Part shown: in pieces, positions 41,910 through 52,261 of the stretch | Layout of the letters: every line of letters starts with the position of its first letter | Position numbering within the stretch: the first letter of the stretch is position 1 | Assembly: GCF_003589595.1 (NCBI RefSeq) | Contig: NW_020653750.1 | Span: forward strand, 6,773,474-6,837,473 | Direction: 5' to 3' | Length of the DNA: 64,000 nucleotides | Source: Hyposmocoma kahamanoa | Lineage: Eukaryota; Arthropoda; Insecta; Lepidoptera; Cosmopterigidae | The notes under the pieces: model-generated | What the model saw: only the letters and a program-made list of their open reading frames with translations | Database searches by the model: none | What the model was told of the DNA's origin: nothing | Translations under genes and position numbers: made by a program

Positions 41910-42725
41910 AGGAAATTAAACTATTTTTCCGGATTTAAATCGCGTATATTTGTTTTTTCAAACAAACCGACGTTTCGGGCCCTTTACAGGTCCCATGGTC
42001 ACGGTTGACTGAGGTGGTACAGTCTTCAACCAGTTATGTCTAATATTAATGCAAACCACCCTATTTTTTCACTATAGTTACAATAGTTATTAATTAAATA
42101 CCTTATTTTTAATTTTACAAAGAAAACATTCCAATTTACGCTACATTAAGTTTTACAAATTATTTTATTGAATGAATTTTTATTAAGTTTAATTTATTAT
42201 TAATTATTAATAGAAATTAGAATAAACTAAACTAAAACATTAATTAGTACTGCAGTCTTATGTCTGTTTGGGATTTTTCATTAGAGGAAATACTGGATCC
42301 CAAACTGGTGGTACGGAGAAACCATCTTCCCTGTTGAAATTAGGATGTTTTTTAATTTCAATGGCCTCTCGCAGCATCCTGGGCAGATAACGGACTTCTT
42401 TTGCAAGGACCTGGGGTTTGTCAAACTTCATTGAATGTGTAGGTTTATCCATGACATGCTCGCAGACTGCAGACTTGTTTACGCGACGGTGTTTGACATC
42501 AGCGATATGTTCTTTGACGCGGGTACAAATACTTCGCTTTGTTTGTCCAATATAAGAGAGACCGCACTCACAGTCAAGCTTGTAAACTCCTGCATCTTGT
42601 AAGGGGATGTTACATTTCACGGGTCTCAGGAACTGAGAAATCTTCCTCAGGGGCTTGAAATAGGTCTTGATAGATGCGCGCCTGAGGACTCTTCCGATCT
42701 TGTCTGTAACACCTCTGAAACGGCT
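41910..42725 (-). mobile_element. Penelope-like element, 5'-truncated
   Basis: The minus strand contains the RT C-terminal linker (about 42720-42620), the GIY-YIG endonuclease (to 42258), and a 3' non-coding end (42250-41912) shared with 15022-15380. The RT core is missing. The boundary at 42725 is abrupt. Confidence 0.9.
42258..42722 (-). pseudogene. Penelope RT C-terminus and GIY-YIG endonuclease
   Basis: An open frame from 42722 reads RGVTDKIGRVLRRASIKTYF, then LQDAGVYKLDCECGLSYIGQ, with the GVY and YIG halves of the GIY-YIG nuclease, TKRSICTRVKEHIADVKHRR (the Arg/His helix), AVCEHVMDKPTHSMKFD, and REAIEIKKHPNFNREDGF, where the Glu of the active site and the final IEI-K..NFNR..G block are kept. 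It stops at 42258. No stop occurs in these 150 codons, but the gene lacks the RT and a start, so it is a truncated copy. In Penelope-like elements this nuclease nicks the target DNA. Confidence 0.9.
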
Positions 42726-43254
42726 AGCACAGAAACTCGAAATACGATTTTTGCTTTCGAGTTGTGTTTACACGGAGACATTCAATATTGAAAGGCGAGG
42801 CGATTATCGCACACGTTTACACGATAATCGCGAATGTTTAGACGAGGAAAGTTTTTTATATTCTTTCGATAATCGTACCTTCGAGACGAGAAACTCTCTC
42901 CATCTAAATGGGCCTTAAGATGGCAGGTCTTCGCTCGACTGTTGGTGGTTTCACACGGGGCCTGCGGCATTGGCGTGGAATCCTCAACTTATTTGCATGT
43001 AGGACTTGCTTTATATGATGCAATTATATGCCTTAATAATGAGCATTGAAAAAAATGTAATTTTCCTATGCCATCATTGGTTGCCTAGCAACGTTTGTTA
43101 TTAAACATTCTACATCGAATTTAGCTAGAGTATAGGCTCTCTGAGGATTAGCCACAAATTGCTCGAGAATTGGGACTCATCCCGATTTACATCTTTAGGT
43201 TATATTTTGATTTACGTATGATTTACTAAAAAACCGATGTTGTTTTGTTTTCAG
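42726..43254. other. Intronic-type DNA with a small hairpin
   Basis: GCGATTATCG (42800-42809) and CGATAATCGC (42822-42831) form a 10-bp stem inside a segment (42765-42915) that reads like a short inverted-repeat element. The end holds the acceptor of the last candidate exon. Confidence 0.4.
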
Positions 43255-43341
43255 CTTCTTGTCTTGTACACTCTGGGCTCTTACTTATGTGCGTTCAATT
43301 TCACGGTACTGACGATAGTACTCCTTTTTTATAGGAATTAA
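43255..43341 (+). CDS. Candidate exon 5 of 5: host membrane protein, C-terminal helix and stop
   Basis: The acceptor GTTGTTTTGTTTTCAG ends at 43254. 28 codons plus TAA in phase 0, matching the end of 41044-41213. The text LLVLYTLGSYLCAFNFTVLT followed by IVLLFYRN is one transmembrane helix with a 3-4 residue tail. Together with 13903, 16208, 29747 and 41044 it forms a 717-nt coding end (238 codons plus stop): helices, a glycosylated loop of about 120 residues with few Cys, and a last helix. An AATAAA motif lies at 43568-43573. Confidence 0.6.
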   Translation, partial: LLVLYTLGSYLCAFNFTVLTIVLLFYRN

Positions 43342-43567
43342 ATTAAGCGGGACTTAGCATTATCAACTTTAAAAATAATTGTATACTTTAAATAATATTT
43401 CGCAGAACATTACCAGCAAAACCCCCCTTAGTTTACTTTCTGTGAATTAGAACTAGATCGTTGGGAAAGTATGAAGAGCTGCACACTGACGGAAGAAGTT
43501 ATAGCTAACAAAATATTTTTGAATTTCGGTAATCGAATCTTGCGTTGTTTATTCAAAATTTAAAGCA

Positions 43568-43573
43568 TTAATA
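43568..43573 (+). terminator. Possible polyadenylation signal of the host gene
   Basis: AATAAA 227 bases after the stop codon at 43341, followed by an A-run. The motif is frequent in AT-rich DNA, so support is weak. Confidence 0.3.
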
Positions 43574-43757
43574 AAAAAATATATACACATAACAAACGCA
43601 TTACAATGCGAGATACTTTGGCATTTAAATGATATTGAAATTATATGTATAAATGCCGATTACTAATAATATTCTTAATAAATACAAATAAATAAAAATA
43701 AAAACATAAAGTGTTGTAAGCGCATTTTTTATTTCACATTTGCACAAGTTATTTAGT

Positions 43758-43815
43758 AAAATGAAACTAGTTTTCATATCAAAATCGCATATTTGTTTGC
43801 GAAACAAACGATTGG
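43758..43815. repeat. Diverged Penelope-like terminus
   Basis: ATGAAACTAGTTTTCATATC, AAAATCGCATATTTGTTTG and CAAACG follow the order of the Penelope ends at 41915-41968 with many changes; probably a terminus of a related family. Confidence 0.4.
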
Positions 43816-43989
43816 AAGGCACTAACCATTAAATCCTAAGATTAAATCAAACAAAAATATTATTTGTAAGACATTTTTTTTTCATGGAATGACGCGAGAC
43901 CCAAATATCAGTGTTTCTAGACGTTTCTAGGTGTCATTGGTGATATTTATTTTTACTTGTTTATTCATAACCATGAACTGTATTCGTTT

Positions 43990-44395
43990 AAGGCCAGATT
44001 TACTTGTCATTTGAAAAGGTGCATGCAAGTACCACCATTTCGTTTAACTAAACTATTGTTTTATGGGGCACTGTATACGTTTTTACAATAAGATTCCTGA
44101 GTGTGTACTAAGATCTTCATTTCCTAAGTTTAAAACTTACATTAAACGTATTTTAATTGCAAGATTACAAAATAGAATACTATGTATTAGATAAAGATTC
44201 ACACAAATATCATTCAAAGTGTATTCCATAGAATTTAAGTTGTGAAAAAGCAACCCGTAGAGTATCTTGCTCGTTATTCTCAGGGTAGTCAGCACAGTGA
44301 ACGAGCAGTAGCTTAAAAAGACGACTTTTTGAAAACGATTTCATGTGAAAAATTTTAATATGGAATAAATGAATATTTGGCTTTGATTTTGATAT
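43990..44395 (+). mobile_element. 3' end of a CR1/Jockey-group LINE
   Basis: The last RT codons are readable (FYNKIPECVLRSSFPKFKTY, IKRILIARLQ at 44076-44165). A 3' UTR follows with GCAACCCGTAGAGTATCTTG (44249-44268) and a tail GGAATAAATGAATATTTGGC...TTTGATTTTGATA. The same UTR word recurs at 60758-60785. Confidence 0.75.
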
Positions 44396-44399
44396 ATTG

Positions 44400-45002
44400 T
44401 GTATATTATTGTCATTTATTATTACATTTCACAAGTATTTAAAACAAAAAAAAATTGTATAACATGAACTTAATTGTCTTTTCGTATACCGCCCATTCGT
44501 CGTACAAAAACGTTTCTATGTGTAGTGTGTGGGCTCGCACTGCTTAGTGTTGACAGTCCTCGTAATGTGCGTGAGTCGTTAATAAAGGGTATCATTAAAC
44601 CTATAACAGACATTTGCACGTACATCTCACCGATGAACACGAGTCTCTTCTTATAAAGGGTCATGTACAGTATTTTAATACCTATTAAATTAGAAGGTAG
44701 TATGTCGTTGCTTATAGTTAGATAGCTATAATCATTTATTTTGCGTCAGTATTAATTTTTTATTTTTAAGTTTGGTGTTTTTGTAACTTGACCACTTCTT
44801 TGTGAATTTCGTTAATTAGATAAAACTATTATATTGACGCTGGAAAGCAATATGGTCTCGAAAAATAGAATGTTTATTTATATCAGGACCAAAAAACTGT
44901 TACAAAAAATTATTTCTATTTGAGTTTGGTATGTACACATGGAACAGTCATTACATAGCATTAAAGAAATTGTTCTAAATTGATATAACATAGGTTTTAA
45001 AA
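44400..45002. other. No gene; short repeat shared with 14118-14168
   Basis: 44484-44534 (ATACCGCCCATTCGTCGTAC...TGTGTAGTGTGTGG) resembles 14122-14168. No protein assigned. Confidence 0.4.
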
Positions 45003-45125
45003 TTAATAGGCCGCCTGGGAAACCCAAGAGCCGGCAGTTACGTTGCCCAACGCATTAACATAGCCATACAAAGGGGGAACGCTGCCAGCGTCCTGACCTT
45101 GCTGCGGGGACCCAATTTTATTCAT
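45003..45125 (+). pseudogene. Retroelement C-terminal domain fragment
   Basis: Reads GRLGNPRAGSYVAQRINIAI, QRGNAASVLTLLRG, then a stop soon after. The IQRGN.ASV block is the end of the same domain found at 59635-59967, where it follows an RT-associated zinc motif. Confidence 0.6.
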
Positions 45126-45439
45126 ATAATTTAATCCTTGATCCTGATGAAATCCTTACTTTCTAGTATTTAAGCTTTTATTGTACCTTACATGTATGTT
45201 ATGATTACAATATATTAAGTTTACATGGGTTTTATACTATGAACAACTATTAAAAGCTGTAGCTATTGCTTCAATACCAAGTAGCAATTTTGCTGTACAT
45301 CGAAATGGTTAAATAAATAAAATATATATTTTGTAAGAAGTGATTTCGTTATAAATACTAAGGAAACAATTTGTAGCTCCATTTAGTTTAACATATCTAA
45401 AGTAGTTCTTAGACGTAGATTATAGGTAGAGTACATTTT

Positions 45440-46203
45440 ACAGGCTTATCGCTTAACAGAGTCGATTCCTCAGGTAGCTGCGCGGTGCGGGAGGAGTGGC
45501 AGTTTACGTCAGTTTCAACAAGATTTGTCAGACGATATTCAATAACACGTTGATTCAAAGAGTGCCAGATGGCTTGTCTATTAATTTCAGTTATCAAAGA
45601 AATAGTTTTTTTTATTTTATTATCCTTTCACACAACAACAATCCCTTCAATCTCCAAAATTTTTAATACATTTATAACATTACATTGTAATAAGTACATA
45701 AAATATGGTGCGCAAAGAACATGTTGAAATGTGAATGTGGTGAGTTGAGGGCGTAGTGAAATGGGTGGAACTCTTTACTATCCAAACGTATTGGTAGCAA
45801 AATGTAAAACAAAAATAGTAGGATCCGGAATAATGCACTGGAAGATGTGCGCACAGCAAAAATTAAATCATACATACATACAATCATTCAGGAACATAAA
45901 TTCCAACTGAATCCCCTAGTGGATTCTGTTTACGTCATTATTAATAAGGGATCCACGTGGACAAAAAAATCCACAAATTCTCCAGGTGACCGTAGCAGGT
46001 AAATTCAAATGGACGGAGGGACAACAATTATTTATTAATTTCGTAGGCACTTTTTCCAGTCAACTTGTTATTAAATCTCGTCAGAAAAGTCTTGTTGAAA
46101 TTGTCCCATGTGCAGTGCGATATAACTGTTCTGTAAACTGTTACTCCTCCCGCACCGCGCAGCTACCTCAGGAACCAACTCAGTTAAGCTGTAGACCTGT
46201 ACA
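45440..46203. repeat. Inverted-repeat (foldback/MITE-like) element
   Basis: 45440-45560 and 46060-46203 are imperfect reverse complements, best across CTCAGGTAGCTGCGCGGTGCG with GGGAGGAGT (45470-45499), mirrored at 46144-46174. The roughly 500-bp interior has no coding frame. Confidence 0.7.
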
Positions 46204-46205
46204 AA

Positions 46206-47142
46206 TATGAATATCAGGTTCGGTTCATATAAAATGTTGTGTGTATTGAAATTAAAATGCAAAAAGTATACTTTGAGCGTTATTACAATAACATGAAATC
46301 AGTGTGTACTTAAAAAAAAATGGACTGATTTTACTTTAACTTGCAAGAGAACTTCTACAATAATTTGTAACAACGCATCATCATTATATTAGTTTTCTAC
46401 ATATTGTCATTTTATAACATTAATACAACAGGTTTTTTTCAAGACTGCTGCTTGAAAAGAGAAATATTTTGAGAATGGTAAACCGGACTTGAAAAACACA
46501 CTTTTTTTCAATTGTTTAATCCACTTTTAAGAAAAAGGGACGTAACGGACTTTCGAAATTAGTCCGTTCTTTCCCTTTGGTTTGTCCGTACATGTGGATT
46601 TATTTTCCCCGTGTGCTTCTAAAATCATTAATCAGCCTACACTTTGGCAGTGACCCAACGTCCTTCTCTCCCTCATTTGTATTTACTGAAAGAGTTCCCG
46701 CTCATAAATCATTCTATTTTGATGAATGGATGCATTCAATTTTTTTCAAATTCGAGGGAGTGAGTGCTGTGATTTAAATAATTGATGCACCTAATCCTGT
46801 CAAGAACGTAGTAGTAAATGTAAATTTTTTGTATGCGAACATGCCGTGCACCTGGTGGAAAGCGACACGTCTATTCATGACAATTTCAGTACCACTCAGA
46901 GCTTTAAATTGAAAAGATTTGAGGGCTGCCATTGCGCCCGTTACCGTGAGACATAAGTTGACAAGTCCCATGTGCTTGTAATTTCACCATCATCCTTACC
47001 CTTCATAACCGGAACACAATAATACTCATTGACGGCAGAAATAGGTAAGGTGTAAGTATTTGTCTCAACTCTTTCACAAGGAGCTCTACTGTTACTAAAC
47101 TATACATTCAAAATTCTCCTATACAAAATCTTTAGAATGGAT
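46206..47142. other. No gene assigned
   Basis: Short open frames on both strands (46577-46777 +, 46971-46774 -) have some protein-like text, but no domain that I know. A small inverted repeat GTAACGGACTTTCG/AGTCCGTT lies at 46543-46568. Confidence 0.3.
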
Positions 47143-47327
47143 TTTTTTTTAATAATGCACACACACAACATAGCCGCGCACCAGGGAAATACACATGGAC
47201 AATCACAAATTACACCCAAACTTACGAGATAAATAAATGTAGGCCATACAAATATTTCTCCCGGACCGGGAATCGAACCTGGAACCTCTGCGTGGCAGTC
47301 CGGCCATAACTGTTCGGCCACAGAGGC
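47143..47327 (-). repeat. tRNA-derived SINE, family 2, copy 1
   Basis: The minus-strand head GCCTCTGTGGCCGAACAGTT (A box), then a B-box-type GGTTCGATTCCCGG, body, and a poly(A)/TAA-type tail at 47143-47157. Stands head to head with copy 2, with 25 bp between the heads. Confidence 0.85.
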
Positions 47328-47352
47328 AGTTAATTTGGATGAAATCGGCATT

Positions 47353-47569
47353 GCCTCCATGGCCGAACGGTTACCATGTCGGACTGCCACGCAGAGGTCC
47401 CAGGTTTGATTCCCGGGCCGGGAGAAATATTTGTGTGGCCTACAATTATTTCTCTCGTGAGTTTGGGTGTAATTTGTGGTTGTCTATATGTGTGTCCATG
47501 GCACCCGCGACACAGGGTTTCCCTAGTGCGGGGCTATGTTGAGTGTGTGTGTTATTATTATTATTATTG
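47353..47569 (+). repeat. tRNA-derived SINE, family 2, copy 2
   Basis: Head GCCTCCATGGCCGAACGGTT; B box GGTTTGATTCCCGGGCCGGG; body GAGTTTGGGTGTAATTTGTG...CACCCGCGACACAGGGTTTC; tail (ATT)n at 47552-47567. The A and B boxes would form an internal RNA polymerase III promoter. Confidence 0.9.
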
Positions 47570-48681
47570 CGACCCGCTGAAGAATGGACTGAACACTTGG
47601 CGTATGCTTAGAACTACCAAAATTAAAATTCACCAGTACCTCTTAACATGAGATTACAGAGACTGTTAAAATGTTTTATAATTTTGTATGGCTAATTGAG
47701 CAGCGCCCCTAGCGACCACGAGAAGAAATAACATTATGTACCTATGCAAATATTTGACGCTGTTGCTAACGATAATTGTTACTGTGAACTCATGGTAGAG
47801 GCACAGGAGTTGGTTTTAAATATTTGCCTTTACCTTAACGGAAATAATTTATAAAGCAACCAATAATGGTCTAAAAGAATTATTAAGAGATTGTTATTTT
47901 TGTTGTAGTTTTGATTCATTTTTATTATTTGAAGCTATTCCTGTATACAAAATGAACTTATTTTTTTTAATTTAAGTTTGTAGTTTAATTATTCGATAAA
48001 CGCAATTGTAGAAGTATTACAACATAGTGTGAGGCCTAGCCTTAGCGAAATGTATGAGAACGCTCAGTTCATATAAATTTATTTACAAATAGAAATGAAA
48101 AGGCTATGACAATCAATAACAAAATGGTACAAAAAATTACAATGGTATAGAAAAGTAGCCTGCTTGTCGGTTTTCTATCGAATACATTTCGGGGAGCGTG
48201 TGCAGGTACTTTTCAATTTAGCTCCACCCTCACCGTTCCTCTTTCGGTCGACTAGAAGGTCCGGAATACTCCATCCTTATGTCGTTGATATACCACAGGT
48301 GAGATTGTGACCAAGCGTGTTTTATAAAAATTATTTATAAAAAAAACAATATAAAGCACTACCTACTAACAAGTCCAGACACTTACCCCAAAAGGGTTTA
48401 TATATACTTATATCTAATGATTATATAAAAACAGTAAACCACGTGAAGTTTGAGTTGGTCTATGAGCACGTCCACTCGTTCTGAGAATTTTGATGGAAGT
48501 GATGATGGAATCTCGCGGTGTGATCGGTCGCGTCTATAAGTTAACAAAATAATATAAATGATTACTTGCACAATTGTGACCTAGCTCTACTTTAGCGGAA
48601 GCAAACTATTGGTGTCACTAGGTGTTCGTGTTGTATAATTATTAACATATATATTTACTCTATTAGAAGTAATAATGTTTA
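47570..48681. other. No gene assigned
   Basis: AT-rich DNA with no coding signal; may include the 5' UTR of the LINE that follows (from about 48440). Confidence 0.35.
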
Positions 48682-49001
48682 GTGCATTTACTCAACATTA
48701 ATACAAAAATGGAAGACCGTCCCTTTAATCGGAGTATACTAACGCGTCGCAGCCCGCCGCCAACGCCCTCATCTCAGCCCCCCACGCCTTCCGATCTTGT
48801 GCCCACTCCTGAGATCCAAAACTGGATGATAACAATAAAACAGTGTTTAAACAAAGTATGCGTTATTTCTACTGAAGGAAAGCTGAATTCAAACAGGAGA
48901 TGTTGACTGTCCCGCTAGAAAAATTGCCGAAAAAATGTACATCAATTCAAGAGATTATGACTCATTAATTATTGTAATAGAACTTAATTCACTTTAACGC
49001 T

Positions 49002-49637
49002 TTGATTGATGGTTTGATTTGCGATTTAGATAATTTCTCTGTATCCGAGTCAAAGTCTTGTGAAGTTGAAATTTTCAGACATCTATTACCGTTTAGCAAT
49101 CCTCTAACCATACTAACACACAACATATGCAGCACCTATAAGAATTTTGACAATTTCAGTACTTCCCTGCAAAGATTCAACGTTAACTGTGATGTCATAG
49201 TTCTGACAGAGTGTTGGTTAGATAAATGTAGAAATCTACCACTCATGCCAGGCTATAGTATATACAGCTCTAATGAAAATTACAACCAAAATGGCGGTAT
49301 AGTGGTTTATGCTAGGAATAATTTAAATATATTACACTGCAATCGGCTCCTAATCAAAATTGGATCAGACATAGCAATATTAGCTTTGTACAGACCTCCT
49401 CTTTTAGAAATACCAAAATTTTTACTGACTCGCTTAACGGTACGTTTCAACTTTTATCATCTTTTAAATGTAGTATTAATAGGAGACATAAACATCATCA
49501 TTCTCCCAAATAGCATCGATTCCTGTGCGCAAGAGTATCTAAACGTATGCTCGTTTCATGGCTTACTTCCTGCGCACACTCTCCCCACTCATCAAAGCGG
49601 CTCTTGCTTAGACCATATTATGCTTAAATTCATTTAA
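49002..49637 (+). pseudogene. LINE endonuclease, CR1-like
   Basis: A single frame shows HNICSTYKNFDNFSTSLQR, DVIVLTECWLDKC, NQNGGIVVYARNN, IAILALYRPP, VVLIGDINIIILP and GSCLDHIML: the usual apurinic-endonuclease-like order with the N, E, D-x-N and D-H blocks (the Asn of DIN is kept). The C-terminal SDH block lies in another frame after 49637 (IDHRAALLTL). It would nick the target DNA to prime reverse transcription. Confidence 0.8.
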
Positions 49638-50161
49638 AAATATTCAAGCATTAGTTACTGACTCGACAATAATCGATCATAGAGCCGCCCTACTAACCCT
49701 TAATCGTAAATTGCTTAATTCTACTCGCACGCAAATAATTTCTAAAATCAATATAAATAAACTTGAAAAAGATTTATGCAACATTGACGTTAACCCAGTT
49801 TAAATTCTGATGACGCGAATTTCTGTATGTCCTACTTAGTAGAAAATGTACAGCAATCAATATTAAATAACAAGGTCGTGCGATTAAATAATAAAAATTA
49901 CAATATCAAGCCTTGGATTACATCGGGATTTATTCGCTGTATGCGACATAGGTATAAACTACATATGAAGGCTAAATGTAATCCAGTTAATTTAATATTA
50001 CAAGCATCGTATAAACGATAGATGAACTTTTGTGACAACCTTCTTAAAAAAGTTAAAAATAGTTACGATAAAAAGGAATTAGACAAAGCTGGTACAGACA
50101 GTAAACAAGTTTGGAAATATATAAAAAATGTAACATATACGTCAAATCATCTTCAGGATGA

Positions 50162-52017
50162 TTGAAAGCCCATTCATCTGAGCTGATATCTGCTAACAGC
50201 GCAAATGATGTTTTCGTCTTCGTAAATCTGGCTCAAAAAATTCAAACTTTGTCGCTTTTTCCACCACAAAGCACTCAATCTATCTGTAACAAGTCTCTGG
50301 GATCATTTGTACTATTAGATACGGATGAAAGTGAGGTTGAAAGAATAATTTTAAGCCTAAAAGACGATAGTGCTAGGTCATAGGATAACATATCAAACAA
50401 AATACTAAAACAATTCAGGCACATCCTACTTTCACCGCTTACATTCATTTTGCAAATATCTCTAACAAAAGGAATATTTCCTATATGCTTAAAAAAAAGC
50501 AGTTGTTGTCCCGGTATATAAATCTGGTAACAAAGATCAAATAACGAATTATAGACCTATTTCGTTACTGCCAACAATATCTAAAATATTAGAAAAACTT
50601 ATAAATAATGGACTTGTATTGTATTTGGAGAAACAATCTATATTATGTAAAACACAGTTCGGTTTTAGATCCAAATTATCGACATCTGACGCTGTGCATC
50701 ACCTTACGAATTTTTTAGCAAGGGAACTTGACAAGGGTAACCAAACAGTGGAGGATATTTCTGGACCTAACGAAAGCTATTGATACAGTTGATACACCCA
50801 TCCTACTGCAGAAGCTTGCTTGAATCGCTAGGTATAAGAGGTATACAGCTAAAATTACGTGCAGCTTATCAGGAGAACCGCTCACAATGTGTCGAAATAG
50901 GTGACGTTTTCAGTTCAGATCTCAAGAGTACTGCATTTGGAATTCCCCAAGGAAGTATTTTAGGCCCTACTCTGTTTCTGATCTATATTAATGACCTTTG
51001 AATTAGATGGCGGGAAGATCATATCCTATGCCGATGATACTGCTCTGCTTTTTTCTGCTAACTCTGATAAGGAAGTCTATGAGTATGCTCAGTGAGCATT
51101 CAATGTCGTAAATAACTGGCTCGAGCAACATTTATTAACACTAAACACGGATAAAACTAGTTTCACGCAGTTCTATATGCGAAAACCAAAGACTGTTATA
51201 GCTAACATACAACTTTATGCTCACCATTGTAAGGAGACTACTAACAACCTGTGCAAGTGTCCAGACATTGCTATTACTAACAAGGTAAAGTATTTAGATG
51301 TTATAATAGAGGATAACCTCTCTTTAAGCGTCATAACGAACCATTAAGCAGTCGAATCCGTAAGCTAATATATGTATTTAAAAGACCTACGCGGCTTTGC
51401 TGATTTTAAAATAATCAGGCAAGTTTATTATGCCATATGTCAATCTATTCCTCCGTGGCCGAACGGTTACCATGCCGGACTGCCACGCAGATGTCCCAGG
51501 TTCGATTTCCGGGCCGGGAGAAATGTTTGTATGGCCTACATTTATTTCTCTCGTGAGTTTGGGTGTAGTTTGTGGTTGTCTATGTGTGTGTCCATGGCAC
51601 CCGCGACACAGGGTTTCCCTAGTGCGGGGCTATGTTGAGTGTGTGCGTTATTATTATTATTATAATTATTACATATTGTATTACATCTTGGAGTGGTATT
51701 GCTAAAACTTTATTACTAACCATTGAGAGAGCCAAGCGAGCGGTTCTAAAGGTATCTACCTCTTCCGCCCTTTCCTTTACCCGACTAACCTTCTGTATAA
51801 GTCGTGTAAGGCACTAACTGTAAGGCAATTATTTATTAAGTCCACAGTTCTCAAACAGCACATTGCACTCCTATATAGCACTGAAAACACTGACAAAAGA
51901 CGGAAAGATATCTGCCCCAAAATTGCATCATCAAAACATACGTTTATTTCCAGATTTTTTGAGTTTCTTTGGTCAATTTTGTACAACCAAACTGGCCATA
52001 TATCGTTTTATGTTACA
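50162..52017 (+). pseudogene. LINE reverse transcriptase, CR1-like, broken by a SINE
   Basis: NYRPISLLPTISKILEKLIN (50549), KTQFGFRSKLSTSDAVHHLT, LDLTKAIDTVDTPILLQKL, FGIPQGSILGPTLFLIYIND and ISYADDTALLFSAN (51022-51063, catalytic YADD) give the RT palm in several frames. NWLEQHLLTLNTDKT and DFKIIRQVYYAICQSI lead to the SINE at 51450; after it the text resumes as TYCITSWSGIAKTLLLTIER. More than six breaks. Confidence 0.82.
51450..51670 (+). repeat. tRNA-derived SINE, family 2, copy 3, inside a LINE
   Basis: Same head, boxes and body as 47353-47569 with only a few differences; tail (ATT)n then ATAATTATT. It interrupts RT coding between YAICQSI and TYCITSW, so it is younger than the LINE. Confidence 0.9.
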
Positions 52018-52261
52018 TAAAGGTTAAGAAAATTCTCCAAGAATTCCTTCAAAATATGTTCTACGATAATACAGAGAATTTATTAATTATCCCAAATAAA
52101 TGTTGTCTAATTTAAGCGTAATAGGTAAATGATTTGCATTTCATTGTTAATTTTTTTGTTTGTTCATATTTTAATCATTTTTTTGTTTATAATTTAATCA
52201 TCCTATATTCACCTGTGTAATTAGTATTTTTTACCTGAAATACAGGATTCTCCTATAATAT

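Larger units (their letters stand above)
48682..52080 (+). mobile_element. CR1-like LINE, decayed, with a SINE inserted
   Basis: It contains the start of an ORF1 (48709-48906, Pro/Ser/Thr-rich MEDRPFNRSILTRRSPP), then directly the endonuclease (49085-49620), linker, RT (50540-51420 and 51690-52017). ORF1 is mostly deleted. The 51450-51670 SINE splits the RT C-terminal region. Confidence 0.82.

Noticed and set aside
46577..46971. Two overlapping frames (66 codons + and 65 codons -) as a small gene
   Set aside because: No recognisable domain, no splice context, and neither strand is clearly preferred.
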